DNA of 64,000 nt, from positions 62,001-126,000 of the forward strand of contig JAJEHD010000018.1 in the NCBI GenBank assembly GCA_022819505.1. Reading direction: 5' to 3'. The stretch comes from Acidimicrobiia bacterium (GTDB taxonomy: Bacteria > Actinomycetota > Acidimicrobiia > Acidimicrobiales > Aldehydirespiratoraceae). Position numbers and translations under genes: made by a program. Positions 49,602 through 58,258 of the stretch are shown in pieces (the stretch's first letter is position 1; each line of letters starts with the position of its first letter). The notes beneath the pieces are model-generated. The model was not told where the DNA came from. It did no database searches and was given only the letters and a program-made list of their open reading frames with translations.

Positions 49602-50278
49602 CCGTGGCACTGGCCGCCGTCCTGGTGTTCGTGGCGCTGGCGCCCGCACCGCGCCGGCTCGGGACCAGAGGCCGAGCGAATGGGCGACTGGGGCCGGGTC
49701 GGGTCGGATCCGGGCTAGTAGCGTTCAGGGGGCAGTGGAGGCAGCGGCACCGGCGCGATGACTCGCTGCCCCAGGCGCTCGAGTTGATGGCGCGGGCGCT
49801 GCGCTCCGGTGCCTCGGTGTTGACCGCGCTGGACACGGTGGCGACTGAGATGCCCGAGACCGGCTGGGCAGAGGTGGTCGGCAGGGTGCGCGGGGGCTTG
49901 GATCTCACCGAGGCCCTCGACGGCTGGGTGGACGACCGGACCGAGCGTCAGACGGCTGCGGCTCTGCTTGTGCTGGGGCACCGGTCGGGTGCGGCTATGG
50001 CCGCCAGTCTCGACCGGGCCGCGGCATCGCTGCGCCAACGGAGCGCCCTGGGCGACGAGATCCGGGCGCTCACGTCACAGACTCGGGTCTCCGGAATGGT
50101 CGTGGCCGCAGCACCGGCCGGCTTCGCGGCCGTGATCGCGGTAGCCGATCCCGGTGCTCTGGGCACGCTGGTGGCTACGCCCATCGGGCTGCTGTCGCTG
50201 ATGGTCGGGCTGGCGCTCGAGGGCCTGGGCGTCTGGTGGATGGGCCGGCTCAGCCGGGGGGTGGTCAGATGGGCGTGA
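49598..50278 (+). CDS. tadB: TadB-like pilus platform protein
   Basis: 226-residue inner-membrane platform protein (T2SS-F domain). LPQALELMARALRSGASVLTALDTVA starts the cytoplasmic F domain; two hydrophobic helices at the C-terminus (~165-215) anchor it, with one more at the N-terminus. It is shorter than many TadB proteins (about 300 residues), mainly before the F domain. GTG 49598 overlaps tadA by 4 bp and the 3' end overlaps tadC by 10 bp. Confidence 0.88.
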   Translation: MTVALAAVLVFVALAPAPRRLGTRGRANGRLGPGRVGSGLVAFRGQWRQRHRRDDSLPQALELMARALRSGASVLTALDTVATEMPETGWAEVVGRVRGGLDLTEALDGWVDDRTERQTAAALLVLGHRSGAAMAASLDRAAASLRQRSALGDEIRALTSQTRVSGMVVAAAPAGFAAVIAVADPGALGTLVATPIGLLSLMVGLALEGLGVWWMGRLSRGVVRWA

Positions 50279-51045
50279 GCCTCGCGGCCGCGCTGGCGGC
50301 GGGTGTACTGGTTCTGTGGGTCCTCGACGCGGCCCTGGGGTCGAGCGGTCCGGCCAGACGCCGGCTTCAGGGCCGGGGCCGCCCCGACCGGGACTGGGGC
50401 CGCGCCTTCGCGGCGCTGGGCCGTCGACTCTCCGGAGGAGCGCTCGAACCCCCCGATGAGATGCTGGTGGGCGTCGCGGTCCCACTCTGCGTGGTTGCGG
50501 TGATCGCGCTGGGCGCGGCAGGTGGCCTGCTCGCTCTGCTGGCCACCGTCGCCGCGGTCGCCGTCAGGCAGCGGGGTCGCCGCCGCGACCGTGTGCTGCG
50601 CATCGAGCGCCACCTCCCCGAGGTCATCGACCTGCTCGGCCTGGTCGTCGGGGCCGGGAGGCCCACAGTGTCGGCCCTGGCAGAGATCTCTCCACGGGTT
50701 GTGGAGCCGTTCCGCTCGGAGTTGGCGGCCGTCGCCAGGCGCACATCGGCCGGCGAGCCGTTCGTCGAGTCCGTTCGGAGGCTGCGCGAGAGCCTGGGGC
50801 CCAGCGTCTCGCCTGTGGTGTACGCCGTCACCGCGGCCGAGGTCGACGGCGCACCGCTGCAGCCGGCTCTGGCTCGGGCCGCGGACGAGGCTCACCGCCG
50901 CCGGCGGGTACGGGCCGAGGAAGCGGCGCGCCGGGTGCCGGTGCTGATGCTGTTCCCGCTGGTGTTTTGCATCCTGCCCGCCTTCTGCCTGTTGACCATC
51001 GTCCCGCTGCTCATCGGGACCGTCTCCGACCTTCGATTCCCCTAG
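50269..51045 (+). CDS. tadC: TadC-like pilus platform protein
   Basis: 258-residue second T2SS-F membrane protein, partner of TadB. N-terminal helix (LAAALAAGVLVLWVLDAAL), a middle helix pair (residues ~65-95), the F domain with HLPEVIDLLGLVVGAGRPT and SALAEI, and a C-terminal helix (VLMLFPLVFCILPAFCLLTI). ATG 50269 overlaps tadB by 10 bp. The ending PVLMLFPLVFCILPAF is typical of TadC. The pilin gene follows after 10 bp. Confidence 0.88.
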   Translation: MGVSLAAALAAGVLVLWVLDAALGSSGPARRRLQGRGRPDRDWGRAFAALGRRLSGGALEPPDEMLVGVAVPLCVVAVIALGAAGGLLALLATVAAVAVRQRGRRRDRVLRIERHLPEVIDLLGLVVGAGRPTVSALAEISPRVVEPFRSELAAVARRTSAGEPFVESVRRLRESLGPSVSPVVYAVTAAEVDGAPLQPALARAADEAHRRRRVRAEEAARRVPVLMLFPLVFCILPAFCLLTIVPLLIGTVSDLRFP

Positions 51046-51055
51046 AGGAGCGAAC

Positions 51056-51301
51056 ATGATCCTGCGCACTCTGGCCGCACTGCACGCTCGGTGCCTTCTC
51101 GCCGGGCACCGTCTCTCCAACCGTCGCGCCCGCGGAGGCCGTCGAGCCGGCGACCGGGGCCAGACCACGGCCGAGTACGCGCTGGTCATCGTCGGTGCCG
51201 CCGCGGTGGCGCTGTTGCTTCTGGCCTGGGCGACCGGCTCCGGCAAGATCGCGACGCTGCTGGACAAGGTGGTCGACACGGTCGCCAACATGGTCAATTG
51301 A
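51056..51301 (+). CDS. Flp-type pilin precursor
   Basis: 81-residue class IVb prepilin-like protein, the probable structural subunit of the Tad pilus. After an unusually long basic leader (~35 residues) comes G-QTTAEYALVIVGAAAVALLLLAW: the prepilin-peptidase site lies after Gly and Glu is at +5, followed by the hydrophobic assembly helix and a short C-terminus. ATG 51056 has AGAGGAG upstream. No prepilin peptidase (TadV/CpaA) is in the window, so it must be supplied from elsewhere. It overlaps the TadE gene by one base (TGATG). Confidence 0.82.
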   Translation: MILRTLAALHARCLLAGHRLSNRRARGGRRAGDRGQTTAEYALVIVGAAAVALLLLAWATGSGKIATLLDKVVDTVANMVN

Positions 51302-51711
51302 TGCGCGGGCGGCGGCGCCCGCCCGTTGCCCGGCGTTCGCAGGACCAGGCCGGGCAGTCGACGGTTGAGTTCGCGCTGATGGTCCCGTTCCTCGCGCTGA
51401 TGCTCCTGACGGTCGTTCAGGTGGGCCTGCTCGTTCGAACCCGGGTGCTGGTCACCCATGCGGCCCGGGAGGCGGTGCGCTCCGCCGCGGTGGGAGGCGC
51501 CGACGGCGAAGTTCGCTCGGCCGCCCTCGCCTCGGCCGACCTGGACCCGCGGCGGCTGCAGGTGCTGGTCCGTCGAAGTGGCGGCCGGGCCACCGTGGAG
51601 CTGACGTACGTGGAGGCCACCGACGTTCCGGTGGTGGGACCGTTGGTGGGTGAGGCCGTGTTCGAAGCCCGGGCCACCATGCGCCTGGAGGCCGAGCAAG
51701 GGGCGCGCTGA
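51301..51711 (+). CDS. tadE: TadE-like pseudopilin
   Basis: 136-residue TadE-family protein. After a basic leader, GQSTVEFALMVPFLALMLLTVVQ is the typical TadE processing and assembly helix (Glu at +5 after Gly); the rest is a small extracytoplasmic domain (THAAREAVRSAAVGG). It is thought to act as a minor pilin or assembly factor. ATG 51301 overlaps the pilin stop. It is the last tad gene here: no TadF, TadG, CpaB or peptidase follows. A promoter for the STAS pair could lie in the 38-bp gap after it. Confidence 0.88.
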   Translation: MRGRRRPPVARRSQDQAGQSTVEFALMVPFLALMLLTVVQVGLLVRTRVLVTHAAREAVRSAAVGGADGEVRSAALASADLDPRRLQVLVRRSGGRATVELTYVEATDVPVVGPLVGEAVFEARATMRLEAEQGAR

Positions 51712-51749
51712 CGCCGGGTCGACCCCCTCACGCGGTACCGTTTTCTCTT

Positions 51750-52115
51750 GTGTCCGTGACGATCCGGCGCTCCGAACGGCCTCCGTGGACCGTTCTCAGC
51801 GTCGGCGGCGAGCTCGATGTGGTCGGTGCCCCCGATCTGCGTCAGGCCGTCGTCAAGGAGGTGGTCGACGGCTGCCGCGGGCTGATCATCGACCTCTCGG
51901 AACTGGACTTCGTCGACTCTTTCGGCATGGGTGCGATCGTCGGCGCGCTGAAGCGGCTGCGCCAGAGGGGCGGCGAGTTGGCGCTGGTATGCCGGTCGCG
52001 GCGGATTCGCCGGGTCTTTGAGATCTGCGACCTGGACAGGATCATCGCGTTCCACGATTCGATCGACAGCGCAGTCGGGTCCCAGCCGATGCCCTCGGCT
52101 CCGGTGACGCCATGA
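51750..52115 (+). CDS. STAS-domain anti-sigma factor antagonist (RsbV/SpoIIAA type)
   Basis: 121-residue STAS protein. GELDVVGAPDLRQAV and LIIDLSELDFVDSFGMGAI are canonical, with Ser57 as phosphorylation site. It overlaps the kinase gene by 4 bp and forms a classical antagonist/anti-sigma-kinase pair. GTG 51750. The pair follows the Tad operon by 38 bp and may control it or a general stress regulon; no sigma factor gene is adjacent. Confidence 0.9.
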   Translation: MSVTIRRSERPPWTVLSVGGELDVVGAPDLRQAVVKEVVDGCRGLIIDLSELDFVDSFGMGAIVGALKRLRQRGGELALVCRSRRIRRVFEICDLDRIIAFHDSIDSAVGSQPMPSAPVTP

Positions 52116-52549
52116 GCGGCGTGGTCAACCGCACCATCGAGATCGAGATCCCTCCCCGACCCGACTACGTGTCGCTAGTACGGGTGGTGGTGGCTGCCGC
52201 GGCCGAGCTTGATCCGAGCTTGGAGCCGCCGCGCGTGGACGACCTCCGGGTGGCGGTGTCGGAGGCGACGACCAACGCGATCCAGGCCCACATCCGCTCG
52301 GGCTGCACCCGCCCGGTGCGGGTCAGCTGCCAGCGTTCCGGCGGGCAGGTGTCGGTTGTGGTCAGCGACGAGGGCCCGGGCTTCGACGCCGACGCGCGCC
52401 TGCAGGCGACGCCTTCGGACACGCCGGTCCGCCTGGGCCGGGAGTCGGGAATGGGCATCTCCATCATGAGGGCCCTGGCTGACGAGTCGAGCATCGACTC
52501 GGGCCCGCATGGCACCGACGTGCATCTCCGTTTCGAGCGGACGCTCTGA
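52112..52549 (+). CDS. Anti-sigma serine kinase (RsbW/SpoIIAB-like ATPase)
   Basis: 145-residue GHKL ATPase domain. N-box SEATTNAIQAH (E51, N55), G1 box VSDEGPGFD (D86) and G2 box ESGMGISIMRALAD are complete, so it should phosphorylate the STAS partner and sequester a sigma factor in its free state. ATG 52112 overlaps the STAS gene. The 3' end is convergent with the Mrp operon, with 9 bp between them. Confidence 0.9.
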   Translation: MSGVVNRTIEIEIPPRPDYVSLVRVVVAAAAELDPSLEPPRVDDLRVAVSEATTNAIQAHIRSGCTRPVRVSCQRSGGQVSVVVSDEGPGFDADARLQATPSDTPVRLGRESGMGISIMRALADESSIDSGPHGTDVHLRFERTL

Positions 52550-52558
52550 AGGCCGCGA

Positions 52559-52900
52559 TTAGTCGATGTCGCCGGTCCCGGCGGCCCCCTGCTCGTCGGC
52601 GGCCAGGTCGTCAATGGCGAGGTGGCCGGTGTCGTCTGACCGGTGCACCGCCCGCAGCAGCAGATGGGCTACGACGGGAAGCGTGACAATCATCGCTGCT
52701 GCAGCGATGACCAGGTAGCCGGCGCCGGCCCAGCCGAGCAGCGGAGCTGCCCCGACCGAGGTCAGCAGCAGGGCCACCGGGCTGGCCTTGCCGGCGGCCT
52801 GGATCCGCGCGAACGGCGTGGAGAAGCGGAGCAGTCCGATCCCGGCCAGCACTGCGATGACCGCGCCGGCAACCATCAATGCCTCGGCCACGGCTCTCAT
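52559..52900 (-). CDS. mnhG: Mrp Na+/H+ antiporter subunit G
   Basis: 113-residue three-helix membrane protein, the last gene of a complete seven-gene Mrp (Mnh) operon on the minus strand. GIGLLRFSTPFARIQAAGKASPVA is the diagnostic MnhG motif (GLLRFPD..TRLHAATK in relatives). The hydrophilic C-terminal ~25 residues are acidic. It overlaps mnhF by 4 bp. Confidence 0.92.
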   Translation of the reverse strand: MRAVAEALMVAGAVIAVLAGIGLLRFSTPFARIQAAGKASPVALLLTSVGAAPLLGWAGAGYLVIAAAAMIVTLPVVAHLLLRAVHRSDDTGHLAIDDLAADEQGAAGTGDID

Positions 52901-53175
52901 GGCTTGCTCCCAGTGTTGGCCAGGTCGGTGTCGCGCTCAAGGAACCGGCTGGCCGCGAAGGTGCCGGCCAGCCCCACCAAGGCGATCACGATGAGGAGCA
53001 CGAGGAACGTCTGGCTTCCCCGGTCGGCGGCATCCACGGCGATTGCGCCGACCAGCGACACGAGGGCGACCTCCACCGCGATCACCCGGTCCGCGAGGCT
53101 CGGGCCGCGCAGCAGCCGGTAGAGGCCGCAGAGACCGGCCACCGCGAAACCGGCGATGGCGACCGCCGCCATCAT
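52897..53175 (-). CDS. mnhF: Mrp Na+/H+ antiporter subunit F
   Basis: 92-residue three-helix protein. LYRLLRGPSLADRVIAVEV is the MnhF hallmark, followed by AIAVDAADRGSQTFL. ATG 53175 is the proper start (overlapping mnhE by 4 bp); the frame is open much further upstream, but that part is mnhE read out of frame. The subunit belongs to the membrane arm of the hetero-oligomeric antiporter. Confidence 0.92.
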   Translation of the reverse strand: MMAAVAIAGFAVAGLCGLYRLLRGPSLADRVIAVEVALVSLVGAIAVDAADRGSQTFLVLLIVIALVGLAGTFAASRFLERDTDLANTGSKP

Positions 53176-53681
53176 GGGCTGCCCATCGGACTCGAGGTCG
53201 GCAGCGCCTTGCAGGCCAAGTCGGCGAGCTTGCGGGCGTGGGCCACGGTCGACTCGCTCTTGCTGCCGTGCAGGAGGTGGATGTAGTAACGGCCGGTCCG
53301 GCGGTCGACATCGACGACCGCCGTCCCGGGACTGAGGGTGATCGACGCTGACAGGAGAAGCATGTGCTCGCTGCCGGTGACCGGCAGGTCGACCGCGACG
53401 ATGGCCTCCTCGGTGCCGTCGTTGGGGGTAGCGATCTCCACCGCCACGTCGATCGTCGAGCGGGCCAGATCGAGAAACACCAGCCAGGCGAACCGCAGCA
53501 AGGGCCGGAACCGGATCACGTGGCGGCTGGTCGACCCCCGGTCGACGGCTAGAACGACGATGGAGAGGGCGAGGCCGGACGCCACATTGGCGACCGACAC
53601 CGATCCCCAGAGGCCGCACCAGACCAGGGTGAGACCGGCGGTGGTCACGACCCGGCGCGGGGTGCCTGTGTATTGCCTCAC
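53172..53681 (-). CDS. mnhE: Mrp Na+/H+ antiporter subunit E
   Basis: 169-residue subunit with two N-terminal helices and a cytoplasmic domain. The pattern LSASITLSPGTAVVDVD followed by YYIHLLHG is diagnostic for MnhE. Overlaps with mnhD (upstream) and mnhF (downstream) are 4 bp each. There is no sign of truncation. Confidence 0.93.
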   Translation of the reverse strand: MRQYTGTPRRVVTTAGLTLVWCGLWGSVSVANVASGLALSIVVLAVDRGSTSRHVIRFRPLLRFAWLVFLDLARSTIDVAVEIATPNDGTEEAIVAVDLPVTGSEHMLLLSASITLSPGTAVVDVDRRTGRYYIHLLHGSKSESTVAHARKLADLACKALPTSSPMGSP

Positions 53682-55162
53682 GGCCGGACCGCCTCTATGT
53701 ATGTGGCGGGGTCACGGAGGCTCTCGGCTGCTTCGGTGGAGAGATCGAGCAGTGTTCCCGCGAACAGCGCCACCATCAGGGTGCCGGCGACAGCTACGGC
53801 CGTGGCCAGGTGCATGGTTCGCTGGCCCCGGGCCGGGGCGGGGCTCGGTCGGGGTCCCTCGGTCGGTCTACCCCAGAAGACCTCGTTCCAGATCTTGCTC
53901 ATCGACAGCAGCGTCAGGCCTCCGGCCACCAGCGCGGCCACCACCACCACGATGGTTCCGCCGCGGTCGATGGCGGCTGAGATGACCGCCAGTTTGGCGA
54001 CGAAGCCGGAGAAGGGCGGGATGCCGGCCAGGCTCAGGGCCGGGACGGCGAACATGACGGCGACCAGCGGCTGGCGACGGGCGAGGCCGCCTGAACGATC
54101 CAGCGAGCTCGAGCCCTCGTGGTTCTCGATGAGGCCACCGACGAGGAAGAGGACTGCCTTGACCGGCATGTGGTGAATGAGGAACAGGATCGACCCGGCG
54201 ACACCGGCGACGGTGAAGAGGCTGAGACCCATGAGCATGTAGCCGATCTGGCTGATGACATGGAACGACAGGATGCGCTTGACGTCGGACTGGGCCAGAG
54301 CACCGAGGACGCCGACGACCATGGTTGTGGCGGCCACCATCAGCATGAGCGGCCCCAGATCGTCCATGGCGGTGAGGTTGTGGAACCGGATCATCGAGTA
54401 GATCCCCACCTTGGTCAGCAGGCCGGCGAACACCGCGGTGATGGTGGTCGGTGCGGTGGGGTAGGAGTCGGGCAGCCAGCTGAACAGGGGGAACACCGCG
54501 GCCTTGGTCCCGAAGACCACCAGGAACCAGGCTCCGATGCCGAGCCGGACGCCGGTGTCCAGCTGCGGTATCCGCTCGGCCAGCAGCGCCATGTTGACCG
54601 TGCTGGTGGCGCTGTAGACGAACGCCACGCCCAGCAGGAACAGCGTCGAGGCCAGCAGGTTCATCACCACGTAGGTCATGCCGGACCGCACCTGGTCCCG
54701 GTTGCCCTGGTGGGTCAGCAGCACGTAGCTGGAGACCAGGATCAACTCGAAGGCGACGAACAGGGTGAACAGGTCTCCGGTGAGGAAGGCCAGCGACACC
54801 CCGGCGGTGAGCACGCACAGCAGCGGCCCGCTCAACTCCGGGTTGGCGGCCCACACCGTCCGGCGCTGGCCGATGGCGAAAATCTCCACCACGAAGATGA
54901 TTGTCAGCGCCACCGGGAGGATCAGGGCGGCGAACAGGTCGGCCACCAGAACGATGCCGAGTTCAGGTGCCCAGCCCCCAACCGCCACGGTGTGGGTGCC
55001 GTCACGGGCGACGGCCACCAGCATGATGTGTGAGGCGAGCGCGGCCGAGCCCAGCCCCGCGAGGACGGCCAGGTCCCGCAGGAAGGGACGGGAGCGCAGG
55101 GCGAGGCTGCAGGCCGCGGCCACTAGCGGGGCGACGATCGCGATCGAGATCAACTCGGTCAT
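53678..55162 (-). CDS. mnhD: Mrp Na+/H+ antiporter subunit D
   Basis: 494-residue antiporter-like subunit homologous to NuoN/NuoM. It shows LFTLFVAFELILVSSYVLLTHQG, FGTKAAVFPLFSWLPDSYPT, APTTITAVFAGLLTKVGIYSM and VKRILSFHVISQIGYML. With MnhA it forms the proton/sodium translocating core. ATG 55162 overlaps mnhC by 4 bp. The window thus contains five intact antiporter-like chains of the complex I/Mrp superfamily in addition to the long MnhA. Confidence 0.94.
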   Translation of the reverse strand: MTELISIAIVAPLVAAACSLALRSRPFLRDLAVLAGLGSAALASHIMLVAVARDGTHTVAVGGWAPELGIVLVADLFAALILPVALTIIFVVEIFAIGQRRTVWAANPELSGPLLCVLTAGVSLAFLTGDLFTLFVAFELILVSSYVLLTHQGNRDQVRSGMTYVVMNLLASTLFLLGVAFVYSATSTVNMALLAERIPQLDTGVRLGIGAWFLVVFGTKAAVFPLFSWLPDSYPTAPTTITAVFAGLLTKVGIYSMIRFHNLTAMDDLGPLMLMVAATTMVVGVLGALAQSDVKRILSFHVISQIGYMLMGLSLFTVAGVAGSILFLIHHMPVKAVLFLVGGLIENHEGSSSLDRSGGLARRQPLVAVMFAVPALSLAGIPPFSGFVAKLAVISAAIDRGGTIVVVVAALVAGGLTLLSMSKIWNEVFWGRPTEGPRPSPAPARGQRTMHLATAVAVAGTLMVALFAGTLLDLSTEAAESLRDPATYIEAVRP

Positions 55163-55545
55163 GTCGCGGCCTGGTCCTCCGGCTCGCCCGGCATGCTGTC
55201 GGAGGCCGCGATCCGGCGGTCCTCGAGGTCGTCCTCGACCAGGTCGTCGCCGGTGATGGTCCGCTGGCGGCGGGCCAGGGCCAGGAGGAACAGCGTCAAG
55301 CCGAACGAGATCACGATCGCGGTGAGGGTCAGGGCCTGCGGCAGGGGGTTGGCCATGGCCTCGGGTTCCGCCTGACCGGCGATGGGGGGACGCCCGGCCG
55401 GCCCGCCGGCCGCGATCAGCGCCACCACGGTCGCGTGGCCCAGCAGGGAGTAGCCGAGGACGATCCGGCTCAGCGATCGCCCGGTCACGAGGTACAGGCC
55501 GACCGCAGTGAGCCCGCCGACGGCCAGCAGGAGCGCTCCGTTCAT
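55159..55545 (-). CDS. mnhC: Mrp Na+/H+ antiporter subunit C
   Basis: 128-residue three-helix subunit, NuoK homologue. VGLYLVTGRSLSRIVLGYSLLGHATVVALIAAG and NPLPQALTLTAIVISFGLTLF carry the conserved MnhC features, including 'DPLPQALVLTAIVI' as NPLPQALTLTAIVI. The hydrophilic C-terminal tail (~30 residues) is a little longer than usual. Four-base overlaps on both sides. Confidence 0.93.
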   Translation of the reverse strand: MNGALLLAVGGLTAVGLYLVTGRSLSRIVLGYSLLGHATVVALIAAGGPAGRPPIAGQAEPEAMANPLPQALTLTAIVISFGLTLFLLALARRQRTITGDDLVEDDLEDRRIAASDSMPGEPEDQAAT

Positions 55546-55994
55546 TCCTGCTCCCCGTGGTCTGGCGCGGGCGGCGGGTCGGTTGCGAACTCGGCCGCTC
55601 CCAGCCCGTCGAGCACCGCCATGACCGTTCCGACGACGATGGCCGCGACGCCGACGTCGAATAGCAGGGCTGAGCCGGTCTTTATCTTGCCCAGCAGCGG
55701 AAGCTCGAACGACAGCACCTGCTGGTCGAACAGCAGGTCGCCCCAGAGCAGCGGCAGCAGGGCGACGCCGGCCACGATGAACACGCCGGCGGCTACCAGA
55801 GTGATGCCGTAGGTGGGTCGCAGGAACCCGGCGATGGTCCGCAGGGCGAGCACGGCTCCGAACACCAGCCCGGCCGCGAACCCGCCTCCGGGGTTGTTGT
55901 GGCCCGCGAACAGCAGGTAGCAGCCGAGGACGGTCGCGAACGGGCTGGCCGCCCGGATCCCGAGACGGATGATGGGAGCGTGCCCGTCGATCAT
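55542..55994 (-). CDS. mnhB: Mrp Na+/H+ antiporter subunit B
   Basis: 150-residue four-helix MnhB-domain protein. FAGHNNPGGGFAAGLVFGAVLAL is the diagnostic motif, and VGVAAIVVGTVMAVLD closes the last helix. It is a separate gene, not fused to MnhA. ATG 55994 overlaps mnhA by 4 bp. Confidence 0.93.
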   Translation of the reverse strand: MIDGHAPIIRLGIRAASPFATVLGCYLLFAGHNNPGGGFAAGLVFGAVLALRTIAGFLRPTYGITLVAAGVFIVAGVALLPLLWGDLLFDQQVLSFELPLLGKIKTGSALLFDVGVAAIVVGTVMAVLDGLGAAEFATDPPPAPDHGEQE

Positions 55995-58240
55995 GACGCG
56001 GATCCCTCGGGACGGTCGGAGGCCCGGGCGAGGGCCAGCACGCCGAGAGCGACCGTGGCCAGCACCAGGACCTCGCCCAGCGTGTCGAGGGCCCGTATAT
56101 CGGTGAGGATCACGTTGACGATGTTGCTGCCACCGCCCTCATCGACCGAGGCGGTCGCCATCTCGGACAGCGGCGGTTCCGCCACCGGGCTGCGGGACGC
56201 AGCCGCGAGCCCGACCACCACCGCGGCTCCCCCGAGTCCGGCCACCGTCATCCGCACCGCTCGCCACCGCAGCCCGACCCTCGGGAAGCTGCGGGAGAGG
56301 TGGCCGAAGGCGAGCACGAACCCGACCACGATGGCCGCCTCGACCAGAAGCTGGGTGAGGGCCAGATCGGCGGCGCCGTGCACCACGAAGACGGCCGCCA
56401 CTGCGATGCCGGCCGCTCCGAGTGCGAGTCCGGCCGCGAGACGGGTGCCGACGAAGGAGAGGGCCAGAGCGGCACCGATTACGGTGACGGCGAGCACCGC
56501 CTGCAGCGGCGTGTCCCACGCCACGACGTGGTCGAAGCTCACATAGCCCAGGAACGGCAGGGCGGCGAGGGCAGCCGTGCCCGCCATCGTCACCAAGTAC
56601 ACCGGCAGCGATCCGTGCTGGAGGCGTGCGCTTGTCGCTCGCCCGAAGGTCATCGTGGCCTCGATGGAGGCGTCGGCCCAGCGAGCGCCGTACTCCGCTG
56701 GGACGTGACCCAGCCGGCGGCTCAGGACCAGGCCCAGGCTCGCGCCGAGCGCCAGGACGATCGCGGAGATCCCCAAGTCCAGCGTCAGGCCCGGCCAACG
56801 GTGCAGGTCGCTGACTTCCGCGGCGCCGGCAAGCCGGGCGGCGGACCCCAGGACACCGTTGAGCGGGCCGAGGGCCGCGTAGCCCACCAGCCCCGCTAGT
56901 CCGAGAACCGCAGCCGGGACGCTCAGCGCATGCCGGCGAGGGGCGAGTGCCGTCTCGGGGCCGGCGCCGAACACGGTGACCAGGAACCGCGCTGTGTAGG
57001 CGACGGTCAGCACCGAGCCGGCGATGACCCCGAAGCCGACGATCCACGCTTCCGGCCCTTCCAGCGCCAGCGCGGCCTTGATGGCCGCCTCCTTGGCGAC
57101 GAATCCCAGCAGCGGCGGGGCGCCGGCCATCGACAGCCCGGCCAGCACGGCGACGGTGCAGGCGATCGGCATGGAGCGGGCCAGACCACCCAGCTCATCG
57201 ATGTTGCGGGTCCCGGCCCGCACGTCGATCTCCCCGACGACCAGGAACAGCGCGCCCTTGAACAGGGCGTGAGCCACTAGGAGGGTCACCGCCGCCAGCA
57301 CGGCCTTGGCCGTGCCGACGCTGAACAGCGTGATGAGCATGCCCAGCTGTGACACGGTGCCCCACGCCAGCACGAGCTTGGCGTCCCGGTGGCGCAGAGC
57401 CCCGATCGCGCCCCAGAAGATGGAGGCGACCCCGAAGGCGAGACCGCAGGCTTTCCAGGCGGGCAGCCCTCCCAGCGCGGGTCCCATCACCGCCACCAGG
57501 ACCACGCCCGCCTTAACCATGGTGGCCGAGTGGAGGTAGGCGCTGACCGGGGTGGGAGCGATCATCGCTGAGGGAAGCCAGGGGTGGAAGGGGACCTGGG
57601 CCGACTTGGTGGCCGCGCCGACCATCACGAGCACGGCGCCGAGGGTGGCGGTGGCCCCGTCGACCGGCAGCATCTCGCTGATCAGCGTCGTGCCGGCCGA
57701 ACGGGTCACGAGCAGCAGGCCGGCCAGCAGGACCAGCCCGCCGCCGGCGGTGATCATCAGCGCTTGACGGGCCGCCACCTGTGCTTGCTTGTCCGTGTTC
57801 TTGTGCCCGATGAGCAGGAACGACGTGACCGACGTCAACTCCCAGAAGACGAACAGCGACCAGACCGAGTCGGCCCAGACCAGGCCCAGCATCGCCGTGG
57901 AGAAGGCCAGCAGCGTCGCCGCGAACCGGCCGATCCCGTCGGCGCCTGGCGCGAAGTACCCGTAGGCGTAGACGAACACGCCGAAGCCGATCCCCGACAC
58001 GATCAGGGTCATGATGTCCACGAAGGCGTCGACCCTGAAGGTCATGGCAAGATCGAGACCGGGCACCCAGGCCACGTCGGCCGACACGGGCTGGTGGTCC
58101 CCAAGTCTCGTGGCGGCCCAGACCGCGGTCACCGCCGGAGGAACCGCACCCACCAGCAGGCCGCTACGGCCCAGCCGGCGGCTGGTGGCGGCCAGCAGTA
58201 CGCACACCGCGACGTGAAGTATGAGCAGGCCGAATATCAC
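55991..58240 (-). CDS. mnhA: Mrp Na+/H+ antiporter subunit A
   Basis: Largest Mrp subunit, about 749 residues. The N-terminal ~500 residues are NuoL-like (LFVFWELTSVTSFLLIGHKN, TKSAQVPFHPWLPSAMIAPT, VSAYLHSATMVKAGV). The C-terminal part holds the DUF4040/NuoJ-like region (GAADLALTQLLVEAAIVVGFVLAFGH) and the last helix pair (NIVNVILTDIRALDTLGEVLVL). GTG 58240 (VIFGLLILHVAV) begins the first helix; the open frame to 58297 adds a basic, non-conserved stretch. It is first in the operon mnhABCDEFG and divergent from nhaA. Confidence 0.92.
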   Translation of the reverse strand: MIFGLLILHVAVCVLLAATSRRLGRSGLLVGAVPPAVTAVWAATRLGDHQPVSADVAWVPGLDLAMTFRVDAFVDIMTLIVSGIGFGVFVYAYGYFAPGADGIGRFAATLLAFSTAMLGLVWADSVWSLFVFWELTSVTSFLLIGHKNTDKQAQVAARQALMITAGGGLVLLAGLLLVTRSAGTTLISEMLPVDGATATLGAVLVMVGAATKSAQVPFHPWLPSAMIAPTPVSAYLHSATMVKAGVVLVAVMGPALGGLPAWKACGLAFGVASIFWGAIGALRHRDAKLVLAWGTVSQLGMLITLFSVGTAKAVLAAVTLLVAHALFKGALFLVVGEIDVRAGTRNIDELGGLARSMPIACTVAVLAGLSMAGAPPLLGFVAKEAAIKAALALEGPEAWIVGFGVIAGSVLTVAYTARFLVTVFGAGPETALAPRRHALSVPAAVLGLAGLVGYAALGPLNGVLGSAARLAGAAEVSDLHRWPGLTLDLGISAIVLALGASLGLVLSRRLGHVPAEYGARWADASIEATMTFGRATSARLQHGSLPVYLVTMAGTAALAALPFLGYVSFDHVVAWDTPLQAVLAVTVIGAALALSFVGTRLAAGLALGAAGIAVAAVFVVHGAADLALTQLLVEAAIVVGFVLAFGHLSRSFPRVGLRWRAVRMTVAGLGGAAVVVGLAAASRSPVAEPPLSEMATASVDEGGGSNIVNVILTDIRALDTLGEVLVLATVALGVLALARASDRPEGSAS

Positions 58241-58258
58241 CGGCCTGCGCCTACCCGC

